64,000 bases of DNA from Bagarius yarrelli (GCA_005784505.1 VCAZ01000012.1:4903011-4967010); one strand, 5' to 3'; numbered from the stretch's first letter, positions 29,913 through 44,353 are shown. Program-made: numbers and translations. The notes: generated by a model from the letters alone, not told the origin.

Positions 29913-31855
29913 GAATGTCATTTAAAGAAATATACACACAAACATGTTTTGTGTAGCATTTTGTAGACTAATAAAATATTTTTAGCTTTCAGTATACCCA
30001 GTAGTTCGACAGCGCTTAGCAGGAGTTTAACACATCCCAATGTGTTTTCTTACTAGTAGCTATGTAGATACTGAGCTTAATAGCTTATATTGTAAATGAT
30101 GCAATAATACTGTAATAGAATTACATGCATAAATACAAACAAAACAGCTTTCTTGGCCCTATCAAACCAAAGCTTAGGTAAAATAAAGATTTTTAATGTA
30201 ATTCAATTGATCTTTAAGCCATTTTTTTGGAAATAGCTAATAATTACAGCATACTGGTTGAACCGTATCTCTGTAATATCAATGTAAAAAAATCTCTCAT
30301 GTCACTGTACCAAACATTTACACATTTTAATGTGTATATGCATATACCTGTGTGTGTGTGTGTGTGTGTGAGACATTAAGCAAATATTATACACTGAGGT
30401 TATGCACAATGACAGATATCACCAGTATACTCTCTGTATAATCTGTAGTTTTACAACTAACTGTATTTACTTATTGAGCAATTGATCACTAATGTTCATA
30501 ACTAACATTCTTAAAGCCTCTGTTGTAGCGCACTGTGGCCAGGAAGTCCAAATCCTCCACTTTGTCTGTGATTTTTCATCAGAAACTTTGCTTGCTGTTT
30601 GTTTTTTAAATTAAAATTAGAGAGCTTATCGATAACCAAACCACATATTTATGTCTAGAAAGCAAATCTGGTCTTTTACAGCCACCTCCCCAGACTTACC
30701 CACATTTATGTAGTCAAAACTATTATTTACATAATTACAAGCTTGTCTGCTTTTTTGCGTAGTCAAACAGTGAGATTATTTAGTGATAAACAATTTAGGT
30801 AGTTAAAAAAAGTAAAAAAATCTTCTAAACATGATCTGTTTCTTTTATGTGTTCGGTTATTTTGAAATTTTACTCATGTTTCTATGCTGTTGCGACTGAC
30901 GGACCCCTTTTCCCCTTTTGTTGACCCCTTTTGTTAGGTAGAAAAATGTATGCCGTAAGTATAGGTATATGAATGTCTGTCCCTTCAACAGACTGCAATA
31001 TAGACCCGTCCTGTTATTTCCTAAAGTAGAATTATGTATATATGCGTGTTTTGTCCAGTATAGCCCTGCAAAGTGATGAGACAAGTTTCTTACTCAGTAC
31101 TGGTTGAGTTCGGTATACTCTATGAGATGTTGTTCCCATAACAGTAAATAATAAATCAATAAACATATAATTTTGTATATAAATAGATTTCAAAAGGCTT
31201 TAAAAGTGCTACTGTTTCATTATTACATTTTGGTAAGTGTGTGTGTGTGTTTTGTGTATAAGCTCAGTGCTTGTTTTTTGGTTACTTTCACACTCTCCTG
31301 TTTGACTTTTTTGGCCCTTTTATCTTACGGATGTTGTTAGCGTGTTCTATCTGTCCTCCCTCTTCACTTGTAATAAAGTTATTTGTGGAAAAACAAAATA
31401 AAATACACTGTGAAAATTAAAAAATAAATCTGTGCTGAAAAAACAAAACCCCCAATTTACTTGTATTCATTTTGAGTGTGCATTATATGCCATTATTACA
31501 GATCTTTGCAATCTTTTTATGAAGATTATCTTTAGGTTTTTACTTTCACTTCACTAGATTTCAAAAGCCCTGTGATTGTAATAATTTAAAAAGGACATGC
31601 GCACATCCTCCATACACTGCGTCGGTCAATATTATGGTAATTTTCTGATTTAATTCGTAGAAGAATGCTACAACAAGCCTCTGCGTAGGTACTGAAATGA
31701 GAGAGGTGATGGTGAATATATGTATGCAATGCTTATTGCTGGAATTGTCAAATTCTATCTAGCAAGATTCCAATGATAGTCCAACATAATCCAGATGTGG
31801 AATCTATAGTTTATCACACAACTATGTTTATAATTGTGAAGAGATGTCTGAGAAT
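29913..31855. other. Intergenic downstream of gabrg1, nothing recognised
   Basis: AT-rich DNA with a short (GT)n at about 30351-30370. No exon or transposon identified. Confidence 0.5.
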
Positions 31856-31859
31856 CCAT

Positions 31860-34000
31860 GTTGCAGTGAAAGGCTTTATTTAAGATTTACAATAATCCAC
31901 AGGGTAATCAATAAACAGACAGAGACGGGTACACAAAAGAAATCAGAAACCAGGCAAACAAATCCAAAACAGTAGAGTGTAGTAACCAAAAGGCTTTAAA
32001 CATGAGAATAGACATTAAAATGCTTGGTATGTTGACAAGCAAACAATACTTGCAGAGCAACGTGGTGACAGTCCCACTAGCTAATAAAGCTAGCAACAGG
32101 ATGTACTAGCGGAAGTGGCTAGTACTCAGACGAGGGGACCCTCTGGTGATGGGAGGTCGGAATCATACAGTCATGGCTGTGGGCAGACCCTTAAGTGGAA
32201 TCAAGCGACAAGCTTTGGAAAAACGGTCTATTATAGTCAGAAATTTGTTTATTATGGTGAAACCATGAGAGCTAGGAAGTTCAGTGACAAAGTATATGAT
32301 ATGTGAGACCAGGGTTGTTGGTATTGTGGTATTGGCAGAGGCTTCAGAAGCCCTACAGGTAATTAGCATGGTGTTTTGGACTATGCACAAACTTGGCATG
32401 TGTTTATAAATTTTATAATATCTTGCCGATACTTAAGCCACCAGTTGGCATTTAGCACTAATTTAGTGGTTCCCTTGGTTACCAGATGCACTGATCTGAG
32501 AGCTTTATGGACCCATGACATGACTCATGAGTGTAGAGTGCTTAGCACATAGAGTTTAATGACGGGACAGGTTGCTGGAGTAGGCTCATTACCATGTTCT
32601 CTGATCATTTTTTCATTGATATTCCATCGTATTGGAGCCAGTCCAATCTGTGGATCAAGAATAGGTTTAAGTCTTGGATCTTGCAAAGGGGGATCATGTC
32701 TATGAGACAAGGCATCAGCCTTACCATTCCTAGTTATAGAGTGATAGGTGATAGGTCACAGTGAACTGAAAGCGTGTAAAGAACAAAGCCCAACAGGTTT
32801 GCCTGGAGTTGAGGCATTTGGCAGACTTTAGATACTCCAGATTTTTGTGATCTGTGATCACCAGAAATGGGTAGGTACTTCTCTCCAGCCAGTGTCTCCA
32901 TTCTGTCAGGGCTTCTTTTATAGCCAGTAGCTTCTTGTTCCCAACATCATAATTTTGTTCAGCTGGGGTAAGCTTATGTGAAAAGAAAGCACAGAGATGG
33001 AGTTTAGAAGGGGTGCCATGTCTCTGTGAAAGTACGGCGCCAACTCCGCAATCCAAAGCATCCACTTCCACCACGAATGGCAGCGCAGGGTCAGGATGTT
33101 GCAGTATGGGAGCTGTGGAAAACTTAGCCTTGAGCTGGACGAAGGCTTTGGTAGCTGTCTTCATCCAGTGAAGCTTAAACTGTTTACCTTTAAGTAGAAC
33201 TGTGATAGGGGCTGATTTCATATTGTAGTTGTGAATAAAGCGTAATAGAATCATTGAAGATTCTTGACGGTTTGAGGTAAGGGGCAATCGGCCACAGCTT
33301 TCACCTTGGAGTGGTCCATGGCAAGCCCTTATGTGCTAATGGGTTAACCTAGAAACTTGGTCTTGGCAAAACTCACATTTCTCAGCTTTGACAAACAGCT
33401 TGTGTTCCTTGAGTCAACACAAAACAGTTTCTACATGCTGGATATGTTCAGAGTACGAGCTTGAATAGATCAGCATATCAATATAAACTATGATGGCCAA
33501 ATTTATGAGGTCTTAGAAAATCTCATTAACAAATGCCAGGAAGACTGCGGATGCGTTAGCAAGACCGTAAGGCATGACTAGATACTCACAATGACCCCTG
33601 GTGGTAATAAATGCTCTTTTCCATTCATCTCCTTCACAAATTAGATTATAGGCACTGCACAGATCAAGCTTGGTAAACAAACTTCACGTAAATGCTCAAG
33701 AGCGGCAGAGGATATCGGTATTTCACTGTCATGACATTTAGACCATAATAATCAATGCAAGGCCGCAGTCCACCATCCTTTTTTCCACAAAAAAAAGCCA
33801 GAGGCTGCAGGTGACTAGGCGAATAAAACCTGGGACTAGGGCTTTATCATTGTAAGACTTTATGGCTAGTGTCAGGCTGAGACAGCAGATAGATGTGACT
33901 CTTGGGGGTAATGGAATTGGTTAACAAATCTATAGCACAGTCCAATGGTCTATGAGGTGGTAGCTGCTCTGCTTTAACTTTGCTGAAGACCTCGGTAATC
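31860..34000 (-). mobile_element. Second Ty3/Gypsy remnant
   Basis: Minus-strand integrase-like sequence (32400-32110, with LIPLKGLPTAM), RNase H and connection region (33287-32730) and a frameshifted reverse transcriptase (about 33800-33400). The 31860-32110 stretch resembles an LTR end. The 5' side is cut at about 34000, where a plus-strand LINE fragment begins. Confidence 0.75.
32730..33287 (-). pseudogene. Gypsy RT-connection/RNase H frame
   Basis: A 185-codon open frame, the longest Gypsy piece in the window. It has the connection-region motif FVQLKAKFSTAPIL, the RNase H core EVDALDCGVGAVLSQ and FLVITDHKNLEYLKSAK. The domain is otherwise well preserved but isolated from working neighbours. 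Confidence 0.82.
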
Positions 34001-34620
34001 TTGACAAAAAAGCTTCACTTGTAGACGTGTGTTCAATCCCTCTCTGAACACCAGTTTGAGAGCCACCTTGTTCCACCCGTTTTGACCTGCCCGTTTGAGT
34101 GCGGAACTGAATAGCGTATTTGGCTGCAGAGAGCTCGCCGTGACGTAGCCTTGTTTGCCAAAGTTGGCTTAAAATGTCTTAACCAGTAAGGACTATACGC
34201 TGCTATGATAATAACAAACCCTGGTTAATGAGTGACATCAAGGGTCTTCTGAACCAGAAGAAGAGGAACTTTAAAGGCGGTAATCAGCAGAAGCTCAAGC
34301 AGGTACAGGGGTAACTCAAAGTCCAGCTCAGAGAGGCAAAGGAGAAGTAAAAGAGGAACTTGAAGCGGATGTTGCAGATAAACAGCATGAAGGAGGTGTG
34401 GAACGGGATAAAGAAAATCACAGGCCGCATCTCTGAGCGGGGTGAAACCACAGAAGGAGATGTGGAATAAGCAAACCAGTTGAACAACTTCTTCAACAGG
34501 TTTGACCACCACAACTCATTCACACTTCATTAAACTGCATCCTCCACCTCCACTTCTTCTTTCTCTTTACCCCTCACAGAGAAAAGTGCCTCTCCACCAA
34601 TGATCACAGCAGCTTAGGTA
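34000..34620 (+). mobile_element. LINE fragment (between endonuclease and RT)
   Basis: Plus-strand sequence encodes, with stops, a Lys/Arg-rich linker typical of LINE ORF2: TGGTTAATGAGTGACATCAA, AAGAAGAGGAACTTTAAAGG, ATGAAGGAGGTGTGGAACGG. It breaks off at about 34620 (TGATCACAGCAGC). Confidence 0.6.
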
Positions 34621-37600
34621 TGCACAGAGCTGAGGAGGCTTTTTTTTTAAAGAAAGTATAAAATCTACAAATGTTTTTTCTTGATATAATGTTGCTGTTC
34701 CTTTTTTTCTTCACTGCAAATTATAAAATAGGTTTAAAAAGGTTTATCATTATTGTTCAAATCATTCCACTAATTATATTTAGAGGATTTAATGGCCTTG
34801 TACCTTTGCTTTCGGCATCAGACTGATTAAACTTTCATCTATTTATCTTTTGTCAATTAAGATCAAGGAGGAGTTCAGTAGAATAACTACAGTTACCCTG
34901 GAGCACAGCTTAATGTACAAACTTGACCAATATACACAGGTGTGTTACAGTATTAAATGGTGAAAATAGCATCAACAATTTGCAATTTCTTAATTTTATT
35001 AGGCAATTACAAGTTTAGTTTTAACTCTAAAAAAAAACTGTGTAAAAGATAACACTTTGTTGGTTGCTCAAAATGTTCAGTCACTGCCTTTTGCACATGC
35101 ATGATGCATGAAGTTTTCATTTAATTTTAGTTAAGTTTATTTTTGTATAAATAAAAAGTTATGTAATGATATAATATAAATATTTTTACAGAACCAAAGC
35201 ACTGAAATAAGACGCAAATCTGTTATTCACTGTCATTCTTTTCCTTGGCGAGAAAGAACAGGATCACTTTGAAGATTGCCTGGTAAAGCATGTTTTTCTT
35301 GTAATTGTTACATTTTATAATGTTTTACGATGTATAGTGTTTATAATATTTTACAATTTCTAGTTTTACTAAGTTAACCGTAAAAAGTGTGGACATTTTC
35401 CGCTCATTGATGGCCTGAAGAAACCATAGGTGAAAGAATTAACTAAACATCCATCTGTCAGATAATTAAACTAAAAGGCTATGTATATACAGAGGAATTT
35501 TACTGATTGCACTTTAAAAACATCTGTGTTAAGATTGTCCTGTGGATGTTATTAGGTAAATTGGTTGGTTAAATAAACCTGTCAAAATGTATTTGAATTG
35601 TGTGATTTGTGAAAGATATAGACTTAATGATTACACTTTATTAATAAAGCATCATTTATGCAAGTCATTTAAATAATAAAACCAATTAAGTAAAAATATC
35701 CCAAAATAAAGTAAAATCTACTAATTAGTAATTTATAAGTTTCACTTAATGCTTTGATAAAAGCATGGTTCCCGTAGATAAAACAAAGAATTAGATTAAC
35801 TTGATTGGTTTAAGTAAATCTGACTTAGTAAATATTAAGTAGCTTTTACATGATAATAACAGGTGATTTGCACTTAATGTTAGAGTAATAAAGTTTTAAT
35901 CTTGTGCAAATTGTTACGAGAATTTTATCAAGTAAATCTTAAGCGGTTTATTTTCAGTGCACAGTAGTCGAGATGAGATGTAAAGATGGAGATTATATTA
36001 CATTCCGAATTCAAATTAAAATGTTATTTAATCAATCAATTTAATCTATTGTTATTTAATCATACGTACATACATAACCGTAGGTATGGTTATGGTCAGT
36101 GTGTTTATTACATTTGAAAAGTCGTTCCCTCAACATAAGAATCCATGGCCATGAGAAACACTCCCTTAACATAGCATCTTGAGGCCTCACCAAAATGATC
36201 TCGTGGCCATGACATAATTTCACGTTTCCACAACATAATATCTTGTTCTCACAAATTAATATGTTGTGGCCACGACAAAACTAAGCAAACAGAATGTCTC
36301 TTCCTGGTCACCGTACAAATCTACCCAAAAAATTATTAACAAACGGCTTTTTTTAAAGTTTGATTAAAAATGTGACTTTTTTCATAGACCATTATATGAT
36401 TCACAGAGTAGGAATATTATTGTATGGTGCAACATTTCTTATGTGAGCAACTTCAGGTACTGTATCGTATATTTCAAGTACATCATACATGATCATACCC
36501 CTAGTTTTTTTCAAGAAGAATATTCTGTGATAACAATAAAATCATTCTTTTTCTCCTTCTCCGGCATCTTGTTCAAGTAACATGAATGAATTTATTTAAT
36601 GCATCAGAAAACCCATTCACTGTAATAATCTTCATTTCTGTTTTGTGTTTACCTGCAGCATCTGTGCATATGCATGTGTGTGAAAATCATTTAAAATTGC
36701 ATGCAAACTAAGAAAGAAAGTAACGATTTTAACAATGGCAACAATAAGACCGTAGAACTCCCCAAAGCTAATATAGCCTTTCTTCATGTATATTATGCTT
36801 CAGCCTGGGAGACTCAGGTATGTGTGCTGATTTAGTGGGTTGTGCATCATCATTTTTCATGTTTGTTCCTTTATTTAGTACCCAATAAGGGATCAAAATT
36901 GATGGTCAAAATTGTAGGAGACTCATTCTTCGAACACTTCCACCAGATGGGAATACTCACTAGATGAGACACCAGTCCACCGCAAAACATGGCATACACT
37001 CTTATGTCTGTCAGCGTCAATTTACCACACCAAATTCACCTTCAGTCATGCATAAGGGAGATGTAAAAAGCTTACAGAGAGCAAAAAAACCAAGCCAGAC
37101 ATGCTCACGTCTGCAAAAAGGGTAACATGAGCTCAGTTATGAAGATGTAAGGCACTGCAATTCACTGCATTACAGTCTGCAGTATTAGCATTTATATTAC
37201 GTTTGCCAGATTGAGCATAGCATGTAATTTGTGTATTATGAAGAAACAATTAATTTTAATTAATTTCTTTATTATAACAATAGTAACAGTGATGTATTTA
37301 ATGGCTGGACTCTGCTTTTAGCTAAGACATTGTTATTTGGCTAAATATTGGCTCATTCGCTAATAAATCTTTTCTTATCTCATTTGCAAAATCAGCATCG
37401 CCACCCCCACAATCTAATGCTTTAATTATGCACACCCAGGCTTGTGTGTATTTGTGTGGCTGTGCGTTGACTGTGTTAATGATAGGACTAGACTTTTCAT
37501 AAATAATGTATTGCATTAAGTGTGTATCTAAAAAACTGGATCTTACAGGTAGGAATATGGTTCCAGTTAACAGTATCCAGATTAGTAATGACAATCTATA

Positions 37601-38340
37601 ATCGGCTGTGGAATTGCGATTACTGGGGGTATGACACATGATGCAGCGTCTCAGAAAAATACAAAAATACAAAATGAGATGGGAAAAAATAAACATATAC
37701 TATTTATAGATATATACATATTTACATTACATATAAACATAGGGTTTACTAGTGGGATTTGCCACCAAGAGGAGCATGGAAAACAGCTATGGCTGCCACG
37801 TATACCTTCAAGGTGGAAAATGTTAGCCCTGTTTAGCACTATACTAATTGAGCAGGTATCTGGGTCTTGTTGTTTAAAACTGAACCATGAGACAAACAGG
37901 TTTCATTTCCAGTCATAGAGTTGCCTTGTAGGGGGAGCTCTGGATTAAAGTATGATGTCAACCTCAGGCGAAAGACCAGTTACTAGTAGCGGTGCCCCCT
38001 CAGAGGACATGTACAGCTTCATAACTACGGATAGGGGTTACTAAAAGAAACTAGAGAGGATGGCAAGAAGGAACATCATGTATCAACGCTACGTACACAC
38101 AAAAACTTTGGGTCAGCTTTGACGCTCACGGTCAGATTTACCAACAGTGAAATTAATGTGAAAGTGTGCGTTCTTCCACGGCAACTTCATGTCTGGCGTT
38201 GTACATTTTTCGTGTTTTTGTCCATTGGTGCCTTTTAGCGCCAATAAAGTGAAGTTGCAAATATTAGACTACAAAGTATTCTACAAGTCAGTTGCTAATA
38301 ATTTGGAATTGAAATCTAGTAAGAAAGTTTGAAAGTATGT
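34620..38340. other. AT-rich non-coding with possible MITE-like pieces
   Basis: No gene. At 36110-36300 the words CATGGCCATGAGAAA, CTCGTGGCCATGACA and TTGTGGCCACGACAAA recur, as in short non-autonomous fish repeats. 35640-35965 is rich in AAGTAAAT/TTACTTA words and ends in TTTTCAGTGCACAGTAG, also MITE-like. Neither can be assigned to a family here. Confidence 0.4.
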
Positions 38341-38379
38341 GTAAATTTAAACAACCGTTAGTCTATGGCAATGGCAGTG

Positions 38380-38740
38380 TTGGCCTTGTTAAAGGACATT
38401 GCCAATGTCAGAATCCGAAGAGGACGCCAGTTATCACAGTAATTTTCGGGAACCATGATGATGACTGGCTTATCAGCAGATTCAGGTTTATAAGGGCTAT
38501 CCACTTGGAGCTCTGTGCTAAGTTGGGTCCGAAGAGAGAGACAGGCAGCAAGGAGCCAGGCATTATCCATTCCCTTGCAGGACAACTCTTGGTTTTCTGA
38601 AAACTTGTTCTTTCCAAAGGGAACTGGCAGACTGCTCAGGAATAAGCCAGTTGTCCTTGAGCAATGCAATGCCAGCTGTATGGGACAGGTTTATCCACAT
38701 GTCTACCAGAGGACAAAGTTCCAAAGCATTAATTTATTTG
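38380..38740 (+). pseudogene. PIF/Harbinger transposase remnant
   Basis: Plus-strand reading with one or more frameshifts gives a Harbinger N-terminal region: RFRFIRAIHLELCAKLGP, then TTLGFLKTCSFQRELADCSG and ISQLSLSNAMPAVWD. The last two blocks are the helix-turn-helix zone of PIF/Harbinger transposases. Catalytic residues are not visible, so only the 5' part is left. Confidence 0.65.
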
Positions 38741-38969
38741 AGGGAGGAGACAGGGTGGGGTTTGGTGCTCATGCATTTGAACTAAATTTCAAGTTAATTT
38801 GCATGGGATTATATATGTGGGATCATCCATATGCAGAGTTTGATACATCTGAATTTTTTGTGTGTACACACATTTACAGATTTGTCCGTACGCAATGTTT
38901 TAGTATTAATTCAACGGTCTGCGAAGCATGCTTGGCCTGGCCAGAATGGGGCTAGTAATAGCAGTGTGG

Positions 38970-39445
38970 CCCTGTCCTGGCGTACATTCTCTAGAGCATT
39001 CCGATAGGAACAGCTGAAGAGTTTCTATAGGAGTTCCAATACTTCTGGGTGGAGTCTCTGGAGTTTGGAGCTCGAACTGGTCTTTTTCCCAGAGGTCCGA
39101 AAAGAGGTAGATACATCTGAAATGCCGCAGATTGTCTTTTTCGCCTCCTGGAACCTCTCAATTACTGATTGTACTGTACAGGAGGATTGTACTCCGAGGA
39201 GAAAGACTGGGCTTACCTTCTGCATACCCCAGTCGTATGCTTTCCAGTAGCCACCATTGCTGCCATAGAATGGCCGATAACTTACCGATTACTTCGGTGG
39301 CCATTACTTTGGTGGCCCTGAGAGACAAATTAGGTCCATCCAGGTCCCTGAGCAAGTCTGCCTGGTAAGCCTGTATTATCACCACTGTATGCAGGTATGC
39401 ACCAGCTTGACCTGCTGATACATAACCTTTCCCCACCAAGGTAGA
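38970..39445 (-). pseudogene. DIRS-like retrotransposon gag remnant
   Basis: Minus strand: AYQADLLRDLD, LSLRATKVMATEVIGKLSAI, and in another frame VQSVIERFQEAKKTICGIS. These blocks in this order are typical of the gag-like ORF of DIRS1-type tyrosine-recombinase elements in fish. It is frameshifted and no recombinase is seen. Confidence 0.55.
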
Positions 39446-39864
39446 TGTATTTTTAATGCCTTGGTGGGTAATTTACCCACCAAAGTCTATGCTACACCTG
39501 GAGACAGATAACCGGCTAGCACCTGGTAGCCATACTATTTAGTCTCAGCTATGTTTGAATATAGCACCCCATATCCGCTAAACAGTCTCACTGACTATGG
39601 TTTATTCTAGGATAGAATAAATGGAAACTGAAAGGCCCCTAAGTAAAGGGTGCACCATAGCATTCAGAAAACATTTGTGTAATTTAGTTTGAGGATAAAT
39701 ATCCCTCTCTTCTGCTGTTTAGCAACTGCACTGGTTATAACCCCCACCAACTCCTCATATGCAGGAGAACATGGTGGCAACTCCACACATTAATTTATAA
39801 CTTTTTTGAAATGCTCCTTTCTAGATAATATTGTTGTTGTTCTTAATAATAATTTCTTTTTCAG

Positions 39865-40045
39865 CGGGCAAAGTACCATTAAATCTTATATGAAAACCTC
39901 CTTCCCTCAACCTGATGGATTTGGAAAGGATCTGCAAAAAAAGGGGTGGGACAAAATCCCTTCTGAGATGTGTGCAAACTTAGTGGTCAACTACAAGAAA
40001 CATTTGACCTCTGTGATTGCCAACAAGGGCTTGTTCTTAGCTTCA
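39865..40045 (+). pseudogene. Tc1-like transposase C-terminal remnant
   Basis: Encodes GWDKIPSEMCANLVVNYKKH and LTSVIANKG, the same C-terminus as the copy at 26640-26810. The preceding AAAACCTCCTTCCCTCAACC comes from an earlier part of the same element, so it is internally deleted. L2-like LINE sequence follows. Confidence 0.75.
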
Positions 40046-40225
40046 GACCAAGGATGCATCTTAATATTAGTTTTACTGGATCTTAGTGCCGAATTTGACA
40101 CTATAGATCATGACATCTTCTTAGACCGCTTACATAATTACACAGGTATCCAGGGACAAGCATTAAAATAGTCTAAATCCTACCTGTCTGATCGATACCA
40201 TTTTGTAGATTTAAATGGAGATCCA

Positions 40226-43135
40226 TTTTTAGAGGTCGCCACAGCAAATCATCTGTCTCCACCTAATCCTATTCTCTACATTCTCTTCACTCACACCCAC
40301 TAACTTCATGTCCTCATTTATGGCATCCATATACCTCCCCTTTGGGTTTTTCTCTTTGCCTTCTGCCTGGTAGCTTTATTTCTAACATCCTCCTACCAAT
40401 ATATTCATTATCCCACCTCTGTACATGTCCAAATCACCTTAATCTGGCTTCCCTGACTTTCTCCCCAAAACATTTAACATAAGCCCCTGATGAACTTGTT
40501 CCAAATACTGTCCAACCTCGTCACTCCCCTAAAGAAAACCTCAGCATCTTCAGCTCTGCTACTTCCAGCTCTGTCACCTGTCTCTACCTCAGTGCCACTG
40601 TCTCTAAACCATACATCATAGCTGGTCTCACCACTGTCTTGTACACCTTCCCCTTGATTCTAGATGATATTCTCCTTTAACACTTCACTCCTGAGACGTT
40701 TTTCCCACACATTCCAACCTGGCTGTACTCGCTGCTTTACCTCTTTTACACACCCTCCATTGCTCTGGACTGCCGAACCCAAGTACTTAAACTCCTGTAC
40801 CTTCTTTACCCTGTAATCTCACTGGTTCACTTCCCTCCCTTTCATTCAAACACATGTACTCTGTCTTGCCACGACTGACTTTTATTCCTCTTCTCTCCAG
40901 AGCAAACTTCCACCTTCCCAGGTTTTCCTCCACCTGCTCCCTGCTCTCACTACAGATCACAATGTCATCTGCAGACATCATTGCCCTAGGAGATTCCTGT
41001 CTGACCACGTCTGTCAACCAATCCATCACCACAGCAAAAACAAGAAGGGGCTCAGAGCTGATCCCTGATGCAGTCCCACCTCCACTTTGAACTTCTACTG
41101 CACACCTCACCACTGTCCTGCTTCCCTATCCTGCACCACCCTAACATACTTCTCTGCTATTCCTGACTTCCTCATACAATACCACAGCTCTTCCCTTGGC
41201 ACCCTGTCATATGCTTTCTCCAGGTCTACAAAGCTCCCTACAACCATCTCTGTACTTCTCCATCAGCATTCACAGAACAAATATTGCATCTGTAGTGCTC
41301 TTTCTGGGCATAAAGCCATACTGCTGTTCACAAACATCTACTACCCTCCTTAACCTAGCTTCCACTACTCTTTCCCATAGCTTCATTGTATAACTCATCA
41401 ACTTTATGGCTCTGTGGTTGTTGCAACTCTGCACATCACCCTTGTTCTTAAAAATGGGCACAAGTACACTTCTCCTCCATTTCTCAGCCATATTCTCATT
41501 TACTAAAATCCTGTTAATCTAGAAAGAAATTTCACTGCTGCCTCTCCTAGACATCTCCATACCTTCACCGGTTTGTCATCAGGACCAACCACCTTTCCTC
41601 CTTTCATCCTCTTCAAAGTGATCCTAACTTCGTATGTACTAATCTTTTAATCTTCCTGCTTCTACCCTTTTCTCCCTCTCATTTTCCTCATTCATCAACA
41701 CTTCAAAATACTCCTTCCATCTTCTCTGTACACTCTCCTTACTTGTGAGCATCTTCCCATCTCTATCCCTTTGCCTTGCTAATCTGTACAAGTCCTTCTT
41801 TCCTTCTCTAGTGTCTAACCTAGTGTACAACTTATCATATGCCTTCTGCTTGGCCTTAGCCACTTCCCTCTTCACTCTGTACCGCAAATCCTGGTATTTC
41901 TGTCTACTTTCTTCAGTCCTTTTCATGCCCCACTTCTTTTTGGCTAACCTCTTCCTCTGTATACTACCCTGAACTTCCTAATTTCACCACCAAGTCTCCT
42001 TATTTTCTTTCCTCCTTCTATATGACACACCTAGAACCTTTCTTTCTGTCTCCCTGATCACTTTTTTTGTAGTTTGCCATTTATCTCTAACTGACTGCCA
42101 AGAGCCTGTATCAACTCCTTCTAAATTTATAAAAGTATTTTTCCTTTTTTAGCCTCCACCACTTGGTTCTCTTCTCTACCTTTGATCTTTTCTTCTTCCA
42201 AACCAAAATCTTCATCCTACAGACCACCATTCTATGCTGTCTGGCTATACTCTATCCCACCACAACTTCACAGTCACTAATCTCTTTCAGATCGCATTGT
42301 TCACATAGGATGTAGTCTACCTGTGTGCTCCTTCCTCCGCTCTTATAAGTCACTATATGCTCCTTTCTCTTCTGAAAAAAGTATTTGCCACAGCCATCTC
42401 CATCCTCTTAGCAAAGTCTACTATCATCTGTCCTTTACTGTTCTTTTCCCTGACTCCAAACCTGCCCAACACCTCCTCATCACCTCTGTTCCCCTCACCA
42501 ACATTCCAATAAAGTCTGTGCCTATCACTACTCTCTCTCCTCTAGGAATACTCACAATTACCTCATCTAACTCACTCCAGAACCTCTCTTTCTCTTCTAA
42601 CTCACAACTTACTTGTGAGGCATAACCATTTACAACATTCACCATCAGACCTTCAATTTCTAACTTTAAACCAAACCGTCGTCAAGTTCAAAACAAAACT
42701 AAAAAAGGCCGGAGGCGGAGGAAAAGATGAAATGTTTTAAACGGTCTGCCCTCTTTTCACTTCCAGAACATTCTCACAAACTCCTCTTTCAGGATCACCC
42801 CTACTCCATTTCTTTTTCTAGCCACATCATGATAAAACAACTTCCCGATCCACTACTTCGAGCCTTGCCACCCTTCCACCTGGTCCCCTGGACACACAAT
42901 ATATCTACCGTCTTCTCCCCATCATATCAACCAGCTCTCTACCTTTCCTACACTCTTGCCTTTCCTTCTCTCTTTCTGTCTATTTATTCGTCCCAATTCC
43001 TGACCCGTAGTCACCGTGGAGGTCGTTGTTAACCATGGCCTCGACCGATCCAGTAAAATCAGGTCATCTGATTCTTTGGCAAAATTTTATGTTGGATGCC
43101 CTTCCTGACACAACCCTCTCTATTATGCATATGGG
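40226..43135 (-). mobile_element. RTE-like LINE, nested and inactive
   Basis: Minus strand carries reverse transcriptase blocks in order: MKRTEESRQKYQDLRYRVKR (41926), LWERVVEARLRRVVDVCEQQ and YGFMPRKSTTDAIFV (41491-41270), then FAVVMDWLTDVVRQESPRAM and CSESREQVEENLGRWKFALE with KTEYMCLNE (41113-40787). The 3' end in element sense is at 40226; endonuclease sequence at 42650-42300. Frames are broken by stops. It lies inside the L2-like LINE. Confidence 0.8.
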
Positions 43136-44242
43136 TGCACAGATCATTTAGGACCTCTGCTTTTCTCAGTATAAATGCTTCACTTGTAACATATTAGACG
43201 ACAGGGATTAGTTTTTATGCTGACGACACCCAGTTATATATCTCAAAACCTAATGAATTATCGAAATTTTCAGATTAACTAAGTGTATAAAAGACATAAA
43301 GATTAGATGACTAATAATTTTATATTTTAAATCCTGATAAGACTTAAAGATTACTTATTTTAACTATAATTATTATATTAATATTACTTAATATACCAGT
43401 ACACAGGAGCAGTCATATTTCAACGTTAACTTAAGGATGTACTACTAGCTGACTACTCGCTCATCAGTGAAAGACCTGGCAAAATATGAATAGCCACTTG
43501 TCTTTGAGAGTCATATTTTCATGTTACTAAAACATCCTTCTTCTACCTTAGAAATATTGCCAAGATTAGAAACATTTTATTCGTATTGGGTGCAGAAAAG
43601 CTGGTTTATGCATTCATAACCTTTAGACCAAACTATTGTATTGCATTACTAGGTGGTTGTCCTATAGCTTTGATAAACAAGCTACAGCTAGTTTAGATGC
43701 AGCTGCCAGTTCTTACCAGGTCTAGAAATATATCACATAACGCCAATCTTATCATCACTGCACTGGCTACCTGTTCAATTTAGATTGATTACCAGTATTG
43801 CTAATTCGTATAAGCCACTAATGGTTTTGCTTCCCCATACCTACTAGCTTTTAAGATGCTACAATCCTCACACTCCTTGAGATTTAAATTTTCCGGACTT
43901 CTGGTAGTCCCCAGAATAGAAAAGTCCACAAAATAAGGTAGAGCGTTTTGATATTTAGCTTCCAAACTTTGGAATGACCTACCTGACATATTCTCTTTAT
44001 GGTCCAGTTCATCTGATTAAAAGCACATTATCAGCTAGTGCCTGCTAATATTACCATAGCATTACACTCATCTCTCGCCATCTGTTTCCCTTTCTATACC
44101 CATCCTGATGTATCCAAGATTGTAGACCTCAGTGAGAAAAGGCCAATCCTGCGACTGAGGCAACAGTGACTAGGTTTCTGCCCCTTTCCTCGATTCTAGG
44201 AGCTTTGGGGATGGACTGTGAATTACTGACCCACGGCTCTAA

Positions 44243-44353
44243 TTTACAGTACATTTGATTATTACAACATGCTGTAATAAACAATAACATGCGGTGTCAC
44301 CAAGATGAGGATGGGTTCCCTATTGAGTCTGGTTTCTCTCAAGGTTTGTTCCT
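44243..44353. repeat. 111-bp segment duplicated at 46153
   Basis: From TTTACAGTACATTTGATTAT to GTTTGTTCCT in the tail of the L2-like LINE. It matches 46153-46263 without gaps and with a single difference (G at 44344, A at 46254). Confidence 0.93.
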
